This document shows, piece after piece, positions 1 to 15,843 of a DNA stretch of 64,000 nucleotides. The translations under genes were made by a program, and so were the position numbers. Location: contig CM074865.1 of the NCBI GenBank assembly GCA_037501455.1, forward strand, positions 33,958,501-34,022,500, given 5' to 3'. The notes beneath the pieces were generated by a model that was not told the DNA's origin, ran no database searches, and saw only the letters and a program-made list of their open reading frames with translations. Source of the stretch: Lantana camara. Its lineage: Eukaryota; Streptophyta; Magnoliopsida; Lamiales; Verbenaceae. Position 1 is the stretch's first letter. The number at the start of each line of letters is the position of its first letter.

Positions 1-981
1 TAGTCGGGCTTTTGAGGATTCATGTACCTCACTAGCCATTATGTATGAGGTGGCCGGGTCTTGCAAGCCCGTCCACCGCCGGAGGAAGAAGGTTGGAACT
101 TATTTTATGGCTATAAATATGTTATGATTGTTATGCACCGTGCGGGAAGGCCGGGATACGGATTGCCCAAACGACTATGTCTTATATTATGTTATATGAT
201 TTGTATGTATTATAATATATTGCATGATCACATATTTCAACTATTAATGATATTTGTCGTACACGGTCGGAGTTTGGTTGGAGATGATGCACGCTCACTC
301 GCCGAGCCTTTATGTTTATGTATGAATTATGAACCTAATGAATTTAATATGATTAGTCGTAAAATCCGAGTATTGCCCAGCTATTCTCTTGCCCTTTTTG
401 GGAACTAACTCTAAATAAAACCTTACTCGGGATTTGTGACTTGCATGCACATGTTTCTCTATATATGTATAGCTCCTGCTCACTCAGTCTTCTAGAGACT
501 GACCCCTCTTTCCCACCTTTCAGTTGCTTGCATGTTTTGCTAGGCGGAAGTCAAGTTTTAATCTCTTGTCGAGTCACTTGTACACTCGAGTCATATTTTA
601 CATTCTTTTATGATTTAATTATATTTCTGTTATGTATTGGGCCTGTGTGCCAATTATGATTATTGTTGGCTATTGAATTCGGGACAGGTTGCATGCCTAG
701 TTGAACCCGTTGTTAGGATGCTTGGTGGATTTAAATTATGTATTGGAATTGTTGGGCGTGTAACCATGGTTGAAAATTTTGAATTATATGTTATTGCTTC
801 CGCTTTACATTCTAGGTATTCTTGATTTATTTGGTACAGGGTTAGATTCCGCCTAGCTAGGATATCTTTTATTTTGGTCTCCCGTTCGCTATGAGTCCGG
901 TTCATGTTTGGATTATCCATTTCACGTGTGGACTAGACTTGTAGTGCGGGGGATGTGGCGCCTGTCGTCCCGCGTGCTACA
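1..981 (+). mobile_element. 3' part of a gypsy-type LTR, 5' end outside the window
   Basis: The sequence aligns with the later part of the LTRs at 39087-46499: the block with GTCGGGCTTTTGAGGATTC near the start, the CCGGAGGAAGAAGG block, the GAGACTGACCC block and the motif TTGCTAGGCGGAAG. It ends in GTGCGGGGGATGTGG and GTGCTACA at 981, the 3' end shared by all gypsy-type LTRs here. No primer-binding site follows, so it is probably a solo LTR or a 3' LTR. Short reading frames inside it lie in non-coding LTR sequence and are not genes. Confidence 0.85.
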
Positions 982-3192
982 AAATATTCGTAAATAAGTC
1001 AAAGGATATACGAATTAATGTTATTCCAATCCAACTAAAGTTTGAATAAGATCAAACCATCAAATCACCCGCAAATCATTTGTATTATTTATCTTATTTA
1101 ATTAAAATTCAATATAAGCGAATTTGTAGTGCAACACATTTTTTTTTTAAAAAAAAAAAAAACGAAAATAGTATTGGCACTGAGAGCAACAACAATCCAT
1201 ATTATTTTACAATGATAATTATTATTTTTAAAAATAGATACGGTTGACCTAGTCTATCACAATCCCACGGACACCCCTTCTCTCCTTCTATTTTCTTCTT
1301 CTCCAACCCTCACTTGCTACCTGTCGTTGCCTTAAGTCCGTCGCTGTCTTAAGTCCATCGCACCAAGCCACCACAGTCAAAACCTGTAATTATAATGTGG
1401 ATAAATTAATTTTAATGTTAATAAGTTGTAGATAATCTGTAACTAATTATTTAACTTCTGAAGAGATTATTAGTAATCGTTTTAATTGTTGTGCATTGTC
1501 TGTTTTTGTGTTTGTTTTAATAATTTAGATGTTTAGTTTTTAATTATTGTAATTATTATTTAATTATACAGTCGCTTAAAATAAATTATTTTTATTGACA
1601 TTTAATAATTTAATATTCTTATAGTTTATATAAGGGTAATATCTGGAAATAGTGTTCGAATGATGTGGTATGGTTCAAATGAATATGACCTATAATAATA
1701 TTGCTGCTTACAATAAAGTTGCTACCTACAATAATATTGTTGGATTATGTAGTTTTATCACAACCACAAGTAAGAGTCGTAACTGCACACACTTCACTAT
1801 TAAAATTCAAAAGTTGATATGCAATAATTTTGTTGCATTTTTACTACTTTATTACACCATTAATTGGATTGAAGTAACTACTCATACTCACTTATCAAAG
1901 ATTAATACACAAAAAAGAATTAAATATACATTATAAAAATAAAGTAATTTTGTCTACACACAATCCCGCAATTATCATAATTCAAAAACTAAGAAGTGAT
2001 ATTGGGGCATCCTTATGTAAGAAATGACCATGTAAGAAATAATGTTACTGCAACTTTATTAAATATAGACATTGGGAAATGACCACTCTGATCGATACAA
2101 GGGAAAAAAAGACTACGCATGATGGCATCCGACGGGTTGGTTTATTAAAGTCGTAGATTATATCAGTGACCCATAAATAATACAAAATTAGTGTCTGCAC
2201 ACTCGATGCGTTTGTAAAAAGATAAATATTAAATTAAAATCTTGATATTATTATTTAATTATTTTTAATATAATTATAATTTTACCATAAATAAATGAAT
2301 AGATAAAATAATACAATATCAAATTAGTATAAAATAATAGTTAAAGTAGAAATTAAAAATTATGAAAAAGAGAAAATATAATCAAAAAATTGAAATGATG
2401 TGAGATGAAAAAAGAATTAAAAATTAATCAAAAAAAGAAGAATTTGAGAGTTTTAGTGAACGCGGAAAAGTTAAGCAGAAAACTATTAAAATATATTCAA
2501 AAAATAAAAAATAAATAAAAACAGTTCATGACAACAAATCGATCTCTTGTTTGATATAATAGTATAGAAGTTGGCTGCAGTTTATATCCCCAACCGCATA
2601 TCTCAACTACAGACCCTTCAAAAATCGTTGATGGCAGTAACATTCCGTTACAAAAAAATAAACCCCACATCCAATAACACATCCTTATCTCGTTGTCTGA
2701 AGAACTAAGGTATATCTATGTACTAAACATTTCCTTAACTCGTTTTGTCTAGAACTAAGATATATCCATAGACTGTACTACTGTAGAAAGAATAAAAGAA
2801 ATGGCCAACGCGTGGTTTTCTCTGCACATAAATTTTTAGTTACCTAAAATAACTTGGACTTTTTATATTTCTTTTCTATTATTTGTCCCCGTCATTTTCA
2901 TTACGTCGAAACTAGTAAACTTGCATGCAAATGAAAATACAAAAAGAAGCGAAAGAAAAGAACAAAAACAATGGAAGAGTTTCACAGAAAAAAACAGGGA
3001 TAGGTCAAAATAAATTTTTATCACCACAAAATCTTGATTCAACGAAAGTAGCAGCAAATGGTAAAAATCTTGATTCAGCATTTGACACCACAAAATCAAC
3101 ACTCAAAATAAATTTACCAACACAACCAAACTCAAATGGACATATCATCCTCCAGCAAAACTGTCACTTGTAAGATTATCTATGATGCTATT
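982..3192. other. AT-rich intergenic DNA and 3' flank of the L13a gene
   Basis: I see no gene in this stretch. It is AT-rich and has homopolymer runs, including a T-run joined to an A-run at about 1141-1162. The last few hundred bases (about 2950-3192) should include the 3' untranslated region of the minus-strand L13a gene. The short open frames are low-complexity and match nothing I recognise. Confidence 0.5.
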
Positions 3193-5340
<2,148 letters not shown>

Positions 5341-6584
5341 CTTGGTGGTTCATGAATCATGACAAAATTATGATTAAAAAGAGAGAGAATTTAAATTATT
5401 AAATATATATATACTTTTTTTTTTGTGGAAAAATTATTAAATACGTAATAAAGTTTGTATATTTATAAATTGATACAATGAAAAGATTATGGTAAAGAGG
5501 GCGTGCCACACAAATTTTATTGTCTGTAAAATAAAATTACAAGACAAAAAAAAATATGAACAAAATATAAAAATTCAAAGAAAATAATAATTTTAAAGGA
5601 ATAAATTCTATCAAAGTTTCCTTGGATTCTTCCTTTTAACTTTGCATCCGAGAGCGTGACGCTTATTCTCGGATAAGTAGTTGTGATTTTTCCAAATTTG
5701 ATGGAGAAAAACCCGTGTGGTCTACTTCGATGTTGAAATCAATAGCTTTGACGAAATTGAAGAACTTTCAAAGGTTGTAGCTGGATTTCAAGATTGTAGT
5801 CAAAGTTTCCAATTTGGTGGTAGCCAGATTTGAAGATCAAATTTGAAAACAAACTTGAAGAAGATTTGAAGATGGAGATTGAAAGACCGAAGACGACGAC
5901 GAGGAACACAAGTGCAGACGTCTGTCACGAAAAAGGGACTCCAGCCCCGATTATGGAAAAAAAAATAAAAATGTACGCGGTATGCCTTCAAATATCAACG
6001 AGGTTATCTTTGGGATATTTAAAATTAAGTAATGGGTAAAAAAAATTTGTAATCCGAACTATAATCATTTTTATATTATTCTATCGGAATTAATTTTCAT
6101 CGCAAACCGCTATTGCTACTTTGCATTTTTTTACCATTAATCATCTCTAACTGATTTTAGTGATTTCGGTGGCCTTCTAGTGATTTTCGTGATCAAACAT
6201 GTTGGTAGATTTTTTATTTTTCACCAATTCAATTACTAACTTTTTTTTTTACAACATTTATTCTTATCCGATTTCTTTTCTCATCCAAATTTTCTTCACC
6301 AAAATTTTTCTCCAACATCTTTTTTTCATATTTATATCCGACACTTTTTATTCTCCATATCCCAAACTTTTTTTTCAAAAGTTTCACTTGCCAACATCAT
6401 TTGTTTTTTATTACACACAATGCTCTATGACACTTTTATTTATTGAAAATTAGAATTCTAAGTTTTTTTTATTGCACTTCTACAAAGTGAATATTAGAAT
6501 AGAGAAATTTGCCAAGTAAGATTATTTTTTTTTATAAATGTCTAAAAAATGCAATAGGTTTGGATTAATTGGCCAAATTAGGAC
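5341..6584. other. Intergenic AT-rich DNA
   Basis: No gene is visible. The stretch has T-rich and A-rich tracts and several short open frames with skewed composition (for example a Phe/Leu-rich frame at 6199-6453) that look like chance readings. It ends where homology to the copia LTR begins, near 6585. Confidence 0.45.
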
Positions 6585-7600
6585 GGCGATGAAAAAATGC
6601 AATAGCTAGTGAGAATGCTAGTTCTATGGCTTGTGTTTGGCTAGGATATTTTATTTTGAAAACTTTTCTTTTATTTTATCAAAAACAATTAACACTTCTT
6701 GAGTGTTGGTCTAAAGCGTAAAAGAAGCACCACCACTAGTATATATACTAGTGAGGTTCGAAAATCCCTACGGTTCCCAAACCTAGTGGACTTTGTTTTC
6801 TTGCTCACTAATTAACTAATTAATTATTAATTTTTAATTGAATAATAAGTTTTTAACTTATTCTCCAAGTTTAGCAAGAGATGCTTTCTCTCTCCTACAA
6901 TAGAAAGTTTGAGTTTTCAACCTTTACCTATTAAAGTCAAAAGTCAATTTATTCAATAAATAACTTAATTCATAATTAATTATTTATTGGGTTAATTATT
7001 TTGAGAATAGTTTTAACAATTAATTCATAATTAATTAAAAGACAAAAATTAATTAATTACAATTTAATTAATTAGTTCTAGAAAAGAATTCACGTTTGAA
7101 ATAATTACACGTCGGAGCCACGCGTGAAGCCACGAAGGCCGCGTGACACGTGGCAGTCACATGTGCTTGACACGTGGCAGCAGTCCACGTGTAAATGCTC
7201 CCATTTCAATCAACAATTTGATCCTTCGTTAATCCAGTTAACTGTTGGGAAAATGGACAGAAACACAGCAGAAATTTTAAAACTTTTCCCAAAAGATAGA
7301 ATCGAATCTTGCAATTCCTATTCCCAAATTCGTAGAGATCAAGAAACTCACTTAGATAGTAGCTTTCTTGACACGTTCTAGCCGCCCAAGAACGCTCTTC
7401 AAGCGGCTTGATCCCCAAAAGCTCCTTTGAATCTTTCAAGACTTCACGATAGTAGCCCTCTAGAGAATTAGTCCACCAACCTCGACCACGATCCGAATAG
7501 GGAGGATACTAGTTCTATATTCGGTGTTTAGGCTCTAGGGTTTAGTGTATAATTATTGGAGAAGGAGAATTTGTGTATCAATCATCAATGGGGTTCGAAC

Positions 7601-8260
7601 CAATGTTTTAAAAACCGGACCGTTAAGCGAACCGAAAAATCAACTGGGTCAAGGGTCACTGGTTCAACCGTTGGATCAACCGTGGTCGAATCGGTGATGT
7701 CATAATTATGTCATAAATAATATTAAATATTAAATATTTATAAATAATAAATAATAAGACATATTTTAAAATTTACTTTTATATTTTCTCAATTTATATA
7801 AAAATATAATATGCAAATATAAGAATATTATAAACAATGAATTAAAAACCAAAGATTATGAACTAAAATAAAACACAAATTCATAATTCATGAATTGTAA
7901 CATGAACATTTAAAGTTCAAAAGTCCGAGACAAGAAAATAATAATCCCAAATTAAATAAAAATACATAATACATTAGTTTTGAAGAAGTGGTTGCATAAA
8001 ACATATAGAAATAGTGGAGAAAAATATAGAAAATTAGAGAAATTGGGGTTTAATTTTATCAATTTATTGTTTTTTAAAAAATTGAACGGTTCACTTCACC
8101 CAGGAACGGTTTTACGGTCCGAACGGTCCAACCACAGTTCGAAACAGTTTTCACAAAATAGAGCGGTTTTTGAATGCGAACGGTTTTGGGGTGATGACTA
8201 GTTCGTCCTTCCGGGCGGTCCGACCGTCCGGTCCGGTCCGGTTTGGTTTTTAAAACATTG
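7601..8260. mobile_element. hAT-type MITE, 660 bp, 8-bp TSD GTTCGAAC
   Basis: Terminal inverted repeats start CAATGTTTTAAAAACCGGAC at 7601 and close with the imperfect complement ending AAAACATTG at 8260. The 8-bp duplication GTTCGAAC, itself a palindrome, is perfect at 7593-7600 and 8261-8268. CA-starting TIRs with GTTTTAAA and an 8-bp TSD are typical of hAT elements. There is no transposase, so it is non-autonomous. The subterminal regions are rich in CCGGACCG and ACGGTCCGAACGG words, which could be transposase sites. Confidence 0.9.
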
Positions 8261-8615
8261 GTTCGAACCCTACTAATATATAGCATGGGGTTCGAACCTC
8301 CCATCCTAATCCGGATAGGATTTGAATCCCTTATGCTATCTTGATTCTTGCTTGGAGAGTAAGTCTCTTACTTTGACCAAAAGTCCACCTTTTGACCAAC
8401 TTGTCAAACAAGAATAATATCTAACTCTCTTAGATATTTTATTTTACTTTATTTATTAAATAATAAATAACTTGAAGACTAATAATTAATTAATTCATAA
8501 TTAATTATTTATTAGACTTTATTTCTCAAAATTAGGACTTCAATATTAATTCAAAATTAAATTAAAGCCCATTAAATAATTAACACATTAATTATTTAAT
8601 ATATACACATGACTA

Positions 8616-8738
8616 CACGTGTCCCTAAGGACACGTGTCATCCACGTGTTCCGCACGTGCGATTCACACGTGTGTGCCCCACCATTCTCTTAATGGTTCG
8701 ATCAACTCGTTTAATCGGTTCAAGCCTTAACCCACGTG
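8616..8738. promoter_or_regulatory. Cluster of six G-boxes (CACGTG) in a copia LTR
   Basis: CACGTG occurs at 8616, 8632, 8643, 8654, 8667 and 8733, six times in 123 bp of otherwise AT-rich DNA. Related LTRs have three copies at 7147-7191 and two at 30713-30735 in the same region. G-boxes are bound by plant bZIP and bHLH factors, including ABA and light regulators. That these drive the LTR promoter is inference. Confidence 0.6.
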
Positions 8739-9423
8739 ACCGGGTTGTTGTGTGTGACCCTCTAGGTTCTTAATTCAATTAGCAGTGACCCCAATTAATT
8801 AATTTTCTAATTAATTAATCAGTTCACAGATCAAACGACCATAGTTTAGCAAAGGGTGTTTGACCCCTAACTGAATTAGAATGTTTCGATTCGACAGAAC
8901 CTTTAAATCATTGACATATGTGAGATACAATCCTCCTACATCCTATCTCTCAATCAAGATCTAGGGTAAGGCAATAATTAGAACCCTAATAATCTTGATC
9001 TTAAAGTTCAGTGCATTTCACATCCATTTAATCTCAATCCAAGAAACTCATTTCTTGATGTCTTGATCCACTGCCTTGGCCAAGGACTCCTAGATGGCAT
9101 ATGAATGACTTACACAATAAGAGATCAACTTTCTAATGCAATTGTAGGTCCTTTATAGACTCTCATATACTTTCATGTGCCACTTGTGCAGCCCCAGCAT
9201 AAGCTTTGAATCAGTTGTCTAAGGCGACACCCTTTAAAGCTTATACCTAAGGCTACAGAGTTAGCCCATAAAGTATCAATGGAACCTCAAGTCTAATCAC
9301 ATCGATGACTCGTGAGATATTTCCTAATCTGGAAGTTTCTATTTCCAGAGATAGAAACTTCCTTTCCCATTTAGCAATCTTCTCACACGGGACACCTCAG
9401 TGTACTTACTTAGAATGAGTAAG

Positions 9424-12400
9424 TGTAACGCCCCAGTTTTTCAGAGGTTTGAGCATGATGTATTCGTTTACCAATGTGCACAATTTAATTAATGATATAT
9501 GCTTCATTATTGATTTTATTAATTGATCATGAATTCTAGAGATGTTTGGGCATGTGTGTTTATGTTTGATGCCGTTGCTATTTGGTTTGATTTCTGTTTT
9601 TCGTGGAAACTTAGCATGAGTGAATTATGTGACTTATGATTATGTTTATATGCTCGTTGCATGATTTTATTCTCGTATGTGAGTTTTGGATTCTTTTGTG
9701 TGATCGGAACCGAAAAGGGGGCTAAAGAGCATTTAGCGCACCTTGTGTTCCGGGCGGCATATCTTGAGCTCGGGCACTCGGAATCGAGTTCCGTCACCTC
9801 CATTGGATCCGGATAAACGAATCGGAGACAATGGGACAAGCCTCATATTTTTATAAGATTAAGTGGATTACCAAATCTTAACCAAAACAAGCCCCTTGCG
9901 CCAAAAATGACAAATATTAGCTATTTCACGTTCACGGATCTATCCTAACGTACCTAGACCTTAACCATTGACCTATACCCACTTGCACACTCTCTCTCTC
10001 TCCCATATCAGCCCCCCCACCGAACCAAACCCCCTCTCACTCACCAAACTCAGCCAAAATGGAGAGAGAAAGAAGAAGAAAGAAGGAAAGAAGAAGGAAG
10101 AAGGAGAACTATTCAACCCTTGGGTATTTGAGCTCATACCCCCTCCATTTCTCCTCCAAATTGAAAGGTAAGACCATATTTGTAATGTACATCTCCTCAT
10201 AGTCATTTTGAGTTAAGGTTTGCATGATTTCTCCAAGTGATGAGCATGTATTGGCATATGGGGTGAATAGTGAGGGTTTGGGAAGAATTGATGAATTCTA
10301 GCTTGCTTCCTTGTGGATTCTTTTGGTATGAAGTATGTATATTGCTCCTAAGACATCATTTTTGATATGTATGAACTTGCTTTGGTTGTTGGATTAGGAT
10401 TCATGATTTTGCCAATTATGAAATTGAAGTATTGCTTGAGCTTGCTCCATATTCATTCCTTGCATGTGTTGTTGCAACTTTGGACCATTAATTGGCTTGA
10501 AATGCATGAATGCTTGCTACCTTAACTTACCTATGTGTGTTAATTTGATGTTTATATGGTTTAGCATAAGTTTTGCCCTGTTTGTTGTGTGTTTTTCGCC
10601 ACTGACCTAAATCCGCGAGGGTGGATTTGAGGCAGAAACTTTGGATCCTCCCCTGTTTTCTGACTGAGATTGTTTTGTCTCGTTTACCCTCATACGAACT
10701 CAAATTGACCTAATTTTTGAACCCACGGAAACCTCTTGAAGTCTAGAACATCCTCCAATTGGAATCAACTCGATATCTTTTCTCAATTGTGAGTTATGAT
10801 TGTTTGAAAATTGTGTCGCCACTTCACCGAACTTCTACATTGGCCCAAACTTCAAACCTACGCCATTTTCACCTTGCTTTGAACCGTGATTCGTGCCACA
10901 TATCCTTGAAAACATCTATGTGTCTAGTTTCACCTCCAACAAGCAAAACATAATTCCAATTTATCAAACTCAAGATATACCCATTTTTCTACAGCTTGCG
11001 CATTTCCGAATTGTCAACTTTTCCTAACTTTTGCTAAACTTTGCCAAAACTCGTTCTATCGCCTTCCTTGCACTTTCTCGACCCCTTATGTGACTTATAT
11101 ACTATACTAACATGCTTTATGAGGTGTTTTGATTAGTGTATGAAGTTTATGACTTGAATTGCTATGAAATATGAAAGTTATGAACGAAGGAACTTGATAA
11201 CTCCATGTATTGAATGTACTTGAATGAATTATGTCATAAAGTGCCTTCATGACATGATTTTTACTTCATATACATTTATAACATGTATTATCTTGGGTAT
11301 TATGAAATTTTATGATTTTTCATGGAATATTTTACGAGTTATGCCTCAACGTGACCTAATTGCTCCTAATATGCGCATGCATGGATCTTGACTCTCAATG
11401 TACACCCTAATTGCTTATGTAACTCTTAGTTATCACTTGTATGATATGTATACATATTATATCACGTGTTATGATTATTATTTGAATTTCTCGGATTTAT
11501 TGCGTATGAAATATGGAAGTTATGAACTCGAACGGATATGAACTTCTCTTGGAATGAATGGATGACTTGTTTACATGACTTTAAGTAATGAATTGTGCAT
11601 ATGAATGTTTCCATGATACCATATCATGTCTTATGCATTCATATCATATTCATAACATTGTCGTGCGTCGTATTTGGTTCATTTGGAGTCTTGAGTCTTA
11701 CGTGTACCCTCTATTGTCCTTGGTACAGTTTTCACGAGGGCAGAGACTTGCCGGGTTCATAGGACACTTTCAAGTCCTCTTGTTTTCTTCTTGGTTTTGG
11801 TTGGTAAGGTGTAAAGGTGGGTTTCTCTTCTATTAGTTAACTGACCCTATATACTCCCAATGTGTAAAGATTTCGGCCAAAACTATTATACGTATATAGA
11901 GTCACTTTTCAAGAGTAAATATTTGCAACGTAAAGCCCTTATTTTATGAACCCTACCAAATGTTTTGGCGAGAATGAAAGAATGAATGTTATGCACAGAA
12001 TGGGGCCCAGGGACTTGGTGTGAGTGGTGACCCGAGGAGGCATGGGCTGACGGTGAACCTTCACACTAGTCCCACCAATGAACGGCGTAACCGGACCTCG
12101 TTAGGAGTTAGCGAGTAATGGACGTTGAGTGCCATCTGGGGAGTCAGCGTTCCCCTTTTAGTCAATGAATGGATGGTTCGGGCCGATCACCCGGCCATCA
12201 CCCGGTGGAAGAAGGTGTAAATGTTCATGAATGTGCACAAAAGAATGTTATGCATGAATGAAAGAAAGAAAGAATGTTTAATAAACTACACGCGGTGTTG
12301 GTTGGAGATAATGCACGCCTACTCGCCAGACCACAAAAGACCTAAAGAATGAAAATGAACGTTATAATCCCTTTTGATGACTTCTTTATCTTACCCACTT

Positions 12401-12993
12401 GGGAAAATGCTCAAAAACCTCATTTGGGATTATAACTTGTATGTGAATGTTAAATATTGTTGTATATGCTATTTATGCCTCATTTTATACCCACCAGTCT
12501 CCTATAGACTGAACCCGGTTTGTTTTCAGTTTTCTTGCAGGTTTGGGGTGCTAGGCGGGAAGTCGAGTTTGTTAAGTCTTTCGGTCAAGTCAAAGTCTGT
12601 TCTTATGCATTGTGTATCATGAATTGTTTAAATTATAAAGAATATATGATTTGTATTGATTATTGCTACCATCATGATTTCTGAATAAGCTTATAGGAAC
12701 AGAAAGAATCCATAATTGATGTTTTGTGATTTTATTAAATTTCGGGATTAGGTATCTAAGTTAGTTGAACCCGTTACTCTTTGCTTACTTCGCTATTTAT
12801 CAATGTACTTTGCTTCCGTACTGGTATTATTTCTGTTGTAATGTTTCTTTGGTTGCGAAAGTTAGTTCCCGCCTAGCTTAGCGAGTGTGTGTGTCCCCGT
12901 TCGCCGTGATTTAGCTCGGGTATGGATTGTGCATTTCATATTCGGGTCGGGTCTCGGTGCGGGGGATGTGGTACCTTGCGCTCGGGTGCTACA
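9424..12993 (+). repeat. 5' LTR of the LARD-like element
   Basis: The LTR runs from TGTAACGCCCC to GGGTGCTACA. In order it has a CT-rich stretch near 9990-10010, a splice-donor-like AAAG/GTAAGA at 10168, one palindrome unit at 10609-10628, a conserved block CTCTTGAAGTCTAGAACATC near 10733, an acceptor-like TTTTCTTGCAG ending at 12540, and TGCTAGGCGGGAAG just after it. Small frames are not conserved coding sequence. Confidence 0.9.
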
Positions 12994-13001
12994 TCCTTAA
13001 G

Positions 13002-13013
13002 TGGTATCAGAGC
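13002..13013 (+). other. Primer-binding site for initiator-Met tRNA (LARD-like element)
   Basis: TGGTATCAGAGC, complementary to the 3' end of plant tRNA-iMet, lies 8 bp after the 5' LTR. The match continues for most of the following bases (CCGGTT). Confidence 0.92.
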
Positions 13014-15689
13014 CCGGTTGCAAAACCGGTGTTCTAATGTTGTGATTGAGTCAGTTTAGGTCGTGCGGTATAGGAACAACTTGTCAACGTATGCATTGCA
13101 TTGGCTTTTAATGTTATTTGCTGCTAATTGTTGAGATTGTTCGATATACATAACTTAATTTTAATCTCATTACTTTGGTATTGCATTTTGCATTTAGTGT
13201 GCTTTCATTGATTCAACTATGTGCCATAAGCATATCCTAACCGACATACATATATATTTGAGTTGAATTTTGATTATAGATTGTAATCATGTCAATCAAG
13301 CTACAACCTATTTCAACCACAAGTTACTTCTACTAGATCGACGGAGGGATTGTGGGAGCAAAAAGGGAATTGAAGGCTAGGTGTTCAATTTTCGTGGCTT
13401 GCCAAATGGAATTTCATATCATGGCTCGATATCATGAGAGGAAGCTAATAGGAAGCTTAGATCATGGGAAGGGTCATCAATTTTATCCTTTTTACAAACC
13501 TTGAAGATTATCAAAGTACAAGTATGTTGGAGACTCAAAATTTCTAATTTAAGGGAGTTGTGAGACAACAAGATGGGTGTGGAACTTCTTACCACCCAAT
13601 TATAAAGGCGTTCAATACAAGATCAAACTCTCCAAGGTCCACCTTTGAGACCTCCGAGTTCGAGATGGTTGAGCAATTGGAAGGTCAAGTTGGGAAACTT
13701 CAAAGGAGCAAATGCAAGATGTGTTGGAGGCTTCGACTCAACTAAGATGAAAAGAGTGGAGAGTCGTTAATTGTAGGATTTTACAAAAAGGAGTCAAGTC
13801 AAGAAGCATGGGAGAACGGTTGCAATTGAGGATTAACAAATGGATGCAAAGCAAAGATAGCCAGGAGTCTCGAAGAATTCAAATCGCATCAACTCCTTGG
13901 AATTTTGGAACACGGTGATATCAAGAAGCAAGCAAGGATGGGAAAACATCACCAACGATTGAACAATGTTTAACCTTGCAAACTATGCTCATGATAATGG
14001 AATCAAAGGACAAGATATCGAGCTAAAGCCACCACTACGGTGACAGGTTCAATGCATTCATAGCACGTGCATCATACGTTGTAATTTACTTATTTAAATT
14101 CCTACCTATGTGTTTTAATATTGTAATCAATGATGGGATGTTGCATCTCCTTGGTTGAAATATGTGCTGCACGCATTGAACATTCTAACCCAACATGCAC
14201 TGTTTGAGTGTATACTTGTTAGGATACTTTCTCAGTTTAATGCCTCAACTACTAATTCAACCGAATCCTTACCGAAGCTCTACCGAAGAGGGTCAAAAGG
14301 GAAATTTTTGGGCGACAGGGATATGCCGGAAGTGAAAGTTAAATTTTGGGAGATTTAGGGTTGGAATGGACTTAGAATTATTTGGATCAAATAAGAAAAG
14401 AGAAGAAGACTTCGGATTACAAGAAAAATTGGAAAGAGGGAGGTCAGGGGGTAAAGGAAGATGGATGTTATTCCAATTCAAACGTCTTGATTTGATGTGA
14501 GTAACTCACTGAACCATTTCTTAGCTAGAGTTACTCAGTAGAAGGAGATTAGGATTTTCGGCGAAAAGATATGGATAGAGTTCGAAATAGGGGGTTTTCC
14601 ATAGAATCGGGTATCATACTCTGAAGATGGTGGAATTATGGAGGAGCTTCTGCGAGACTGTTATGTTAGCTCAAAAGAAAAGGAACCGAATCAGATTGGC
14701 ACAATTCGTGATGGCAACTATAAAGGTTGATTTTGATTGAGGGTTGGAGGAGCTCGGATGACACCCAACAAATTAAGATCCAACTATGTACTGGTTGATT
14801 TTCCATGATGACTCAAAAGAAGTTAAGGAGAAAGGAATAGTAGGGAGCAATTATAGAAGGACTTGAATTGGACCTTAGGGAATTGAAGGAGCCGGAACCG
14901 AACACATCTTTACAAATAGATTCTTGGGCCAGTCGAATATATGGAATTCAGATACCGAAGATGGTGATATTATCAGGGAACTTCTGATGGATTTGAAAAT
15001 AACTATGGAGAAAGGAAAACTTGATCGAATCATCATGCTTGAAGATGATAGTAATTACTCCTAGTTAACCAGGTCCTCAACAAAGTACTCAAGAAAAAAA
15101 TGAATTAACAGAACCGAGATGAAGTGCGCATATAGGGGTTGTAAATACTAAAGGTGAATTCAAATGAGGAATGACAAGAGAATTTCTTGGAAGATTGAAT
15201 TTCACTTGGAGAACTGATATCTCTATCGCATTCCGGGAAATGGGTTAATCGAATTAAATGAAGGAGCACGGTTTTGAATTAAAGAAGACAACCACGGATT
15301 TATCGTCTTTACTTTAACCGGATACACATCAGGGATACTAAAGATAAGTCAAGAATTGAGCTAGCTTCTGGATTCGACTATATATTCTGACATGAGATTT
15401 TCATCTTCAAAATTCCCTACTACGGTGAACGGTACAAGAAGCATTCATGGCATATGCATACATGCAATTTTAATTCAAATGATTTGATTACAATATTCTT
15501 TGTTTGCCTATTGTGTTAATTGTTTTACATGTTGTTGATCAATATGCTCAATATGTACTTAATACTTGACCTTGTGTGTTTTTATAAACGTTAACTGTTG
15601 TATTAGTATTTGTTGCCCTTCTTGTTGTTAGCTCTTTGTTGTATGTTTGGGTTGTGTTGCTCGAGAGTATTGGAGACTTCCTTGCTTTG

Positions 15690-15802
15690 TTGTTTGAGAG
15701 ACGGGGTTCTCTCTTTGTTGTTTCAGAGACGGGGCTCTCTCTTTGTTGCTCTCAAGAGACGGGGTTCTCTCACTTTGTTGTTTGAGAGGCGGGGTTCTCT
15801 CT
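15690..15802 (+). repeat. Four tandem units near the 3' end of the LARD internal region
   Basis: Units of about 29-31 bp contain GAGAGACGGGGTTCTCTC and variants followed by TTTGTTG. They start near 15695, 15724, 15755 and 15783. The GAGAGA and TCTCTC arms can pair, so each unit is a small hairpin. Variable tandem repeats just before the polypurine tract are known in plant LTR retrotransposons. Confidence 0.85.
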
Positions 15803-15843
15803 TTGTTTGCATAGGTTGTAGTGAATCCGAGGACGGGTTCTTT

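Noticed and set aside
61..408. 115-residue plus-strand open frame
   Set aside because: It lies in LTR sequence homologous to non-coding parts of the LTRs at 39087-46499.
6199..6453. 84-residue Phe-rich frame resembling a membrane peptide
   Set aside because: It is explained by a T-rich plus strand; there is no family match or gene context.
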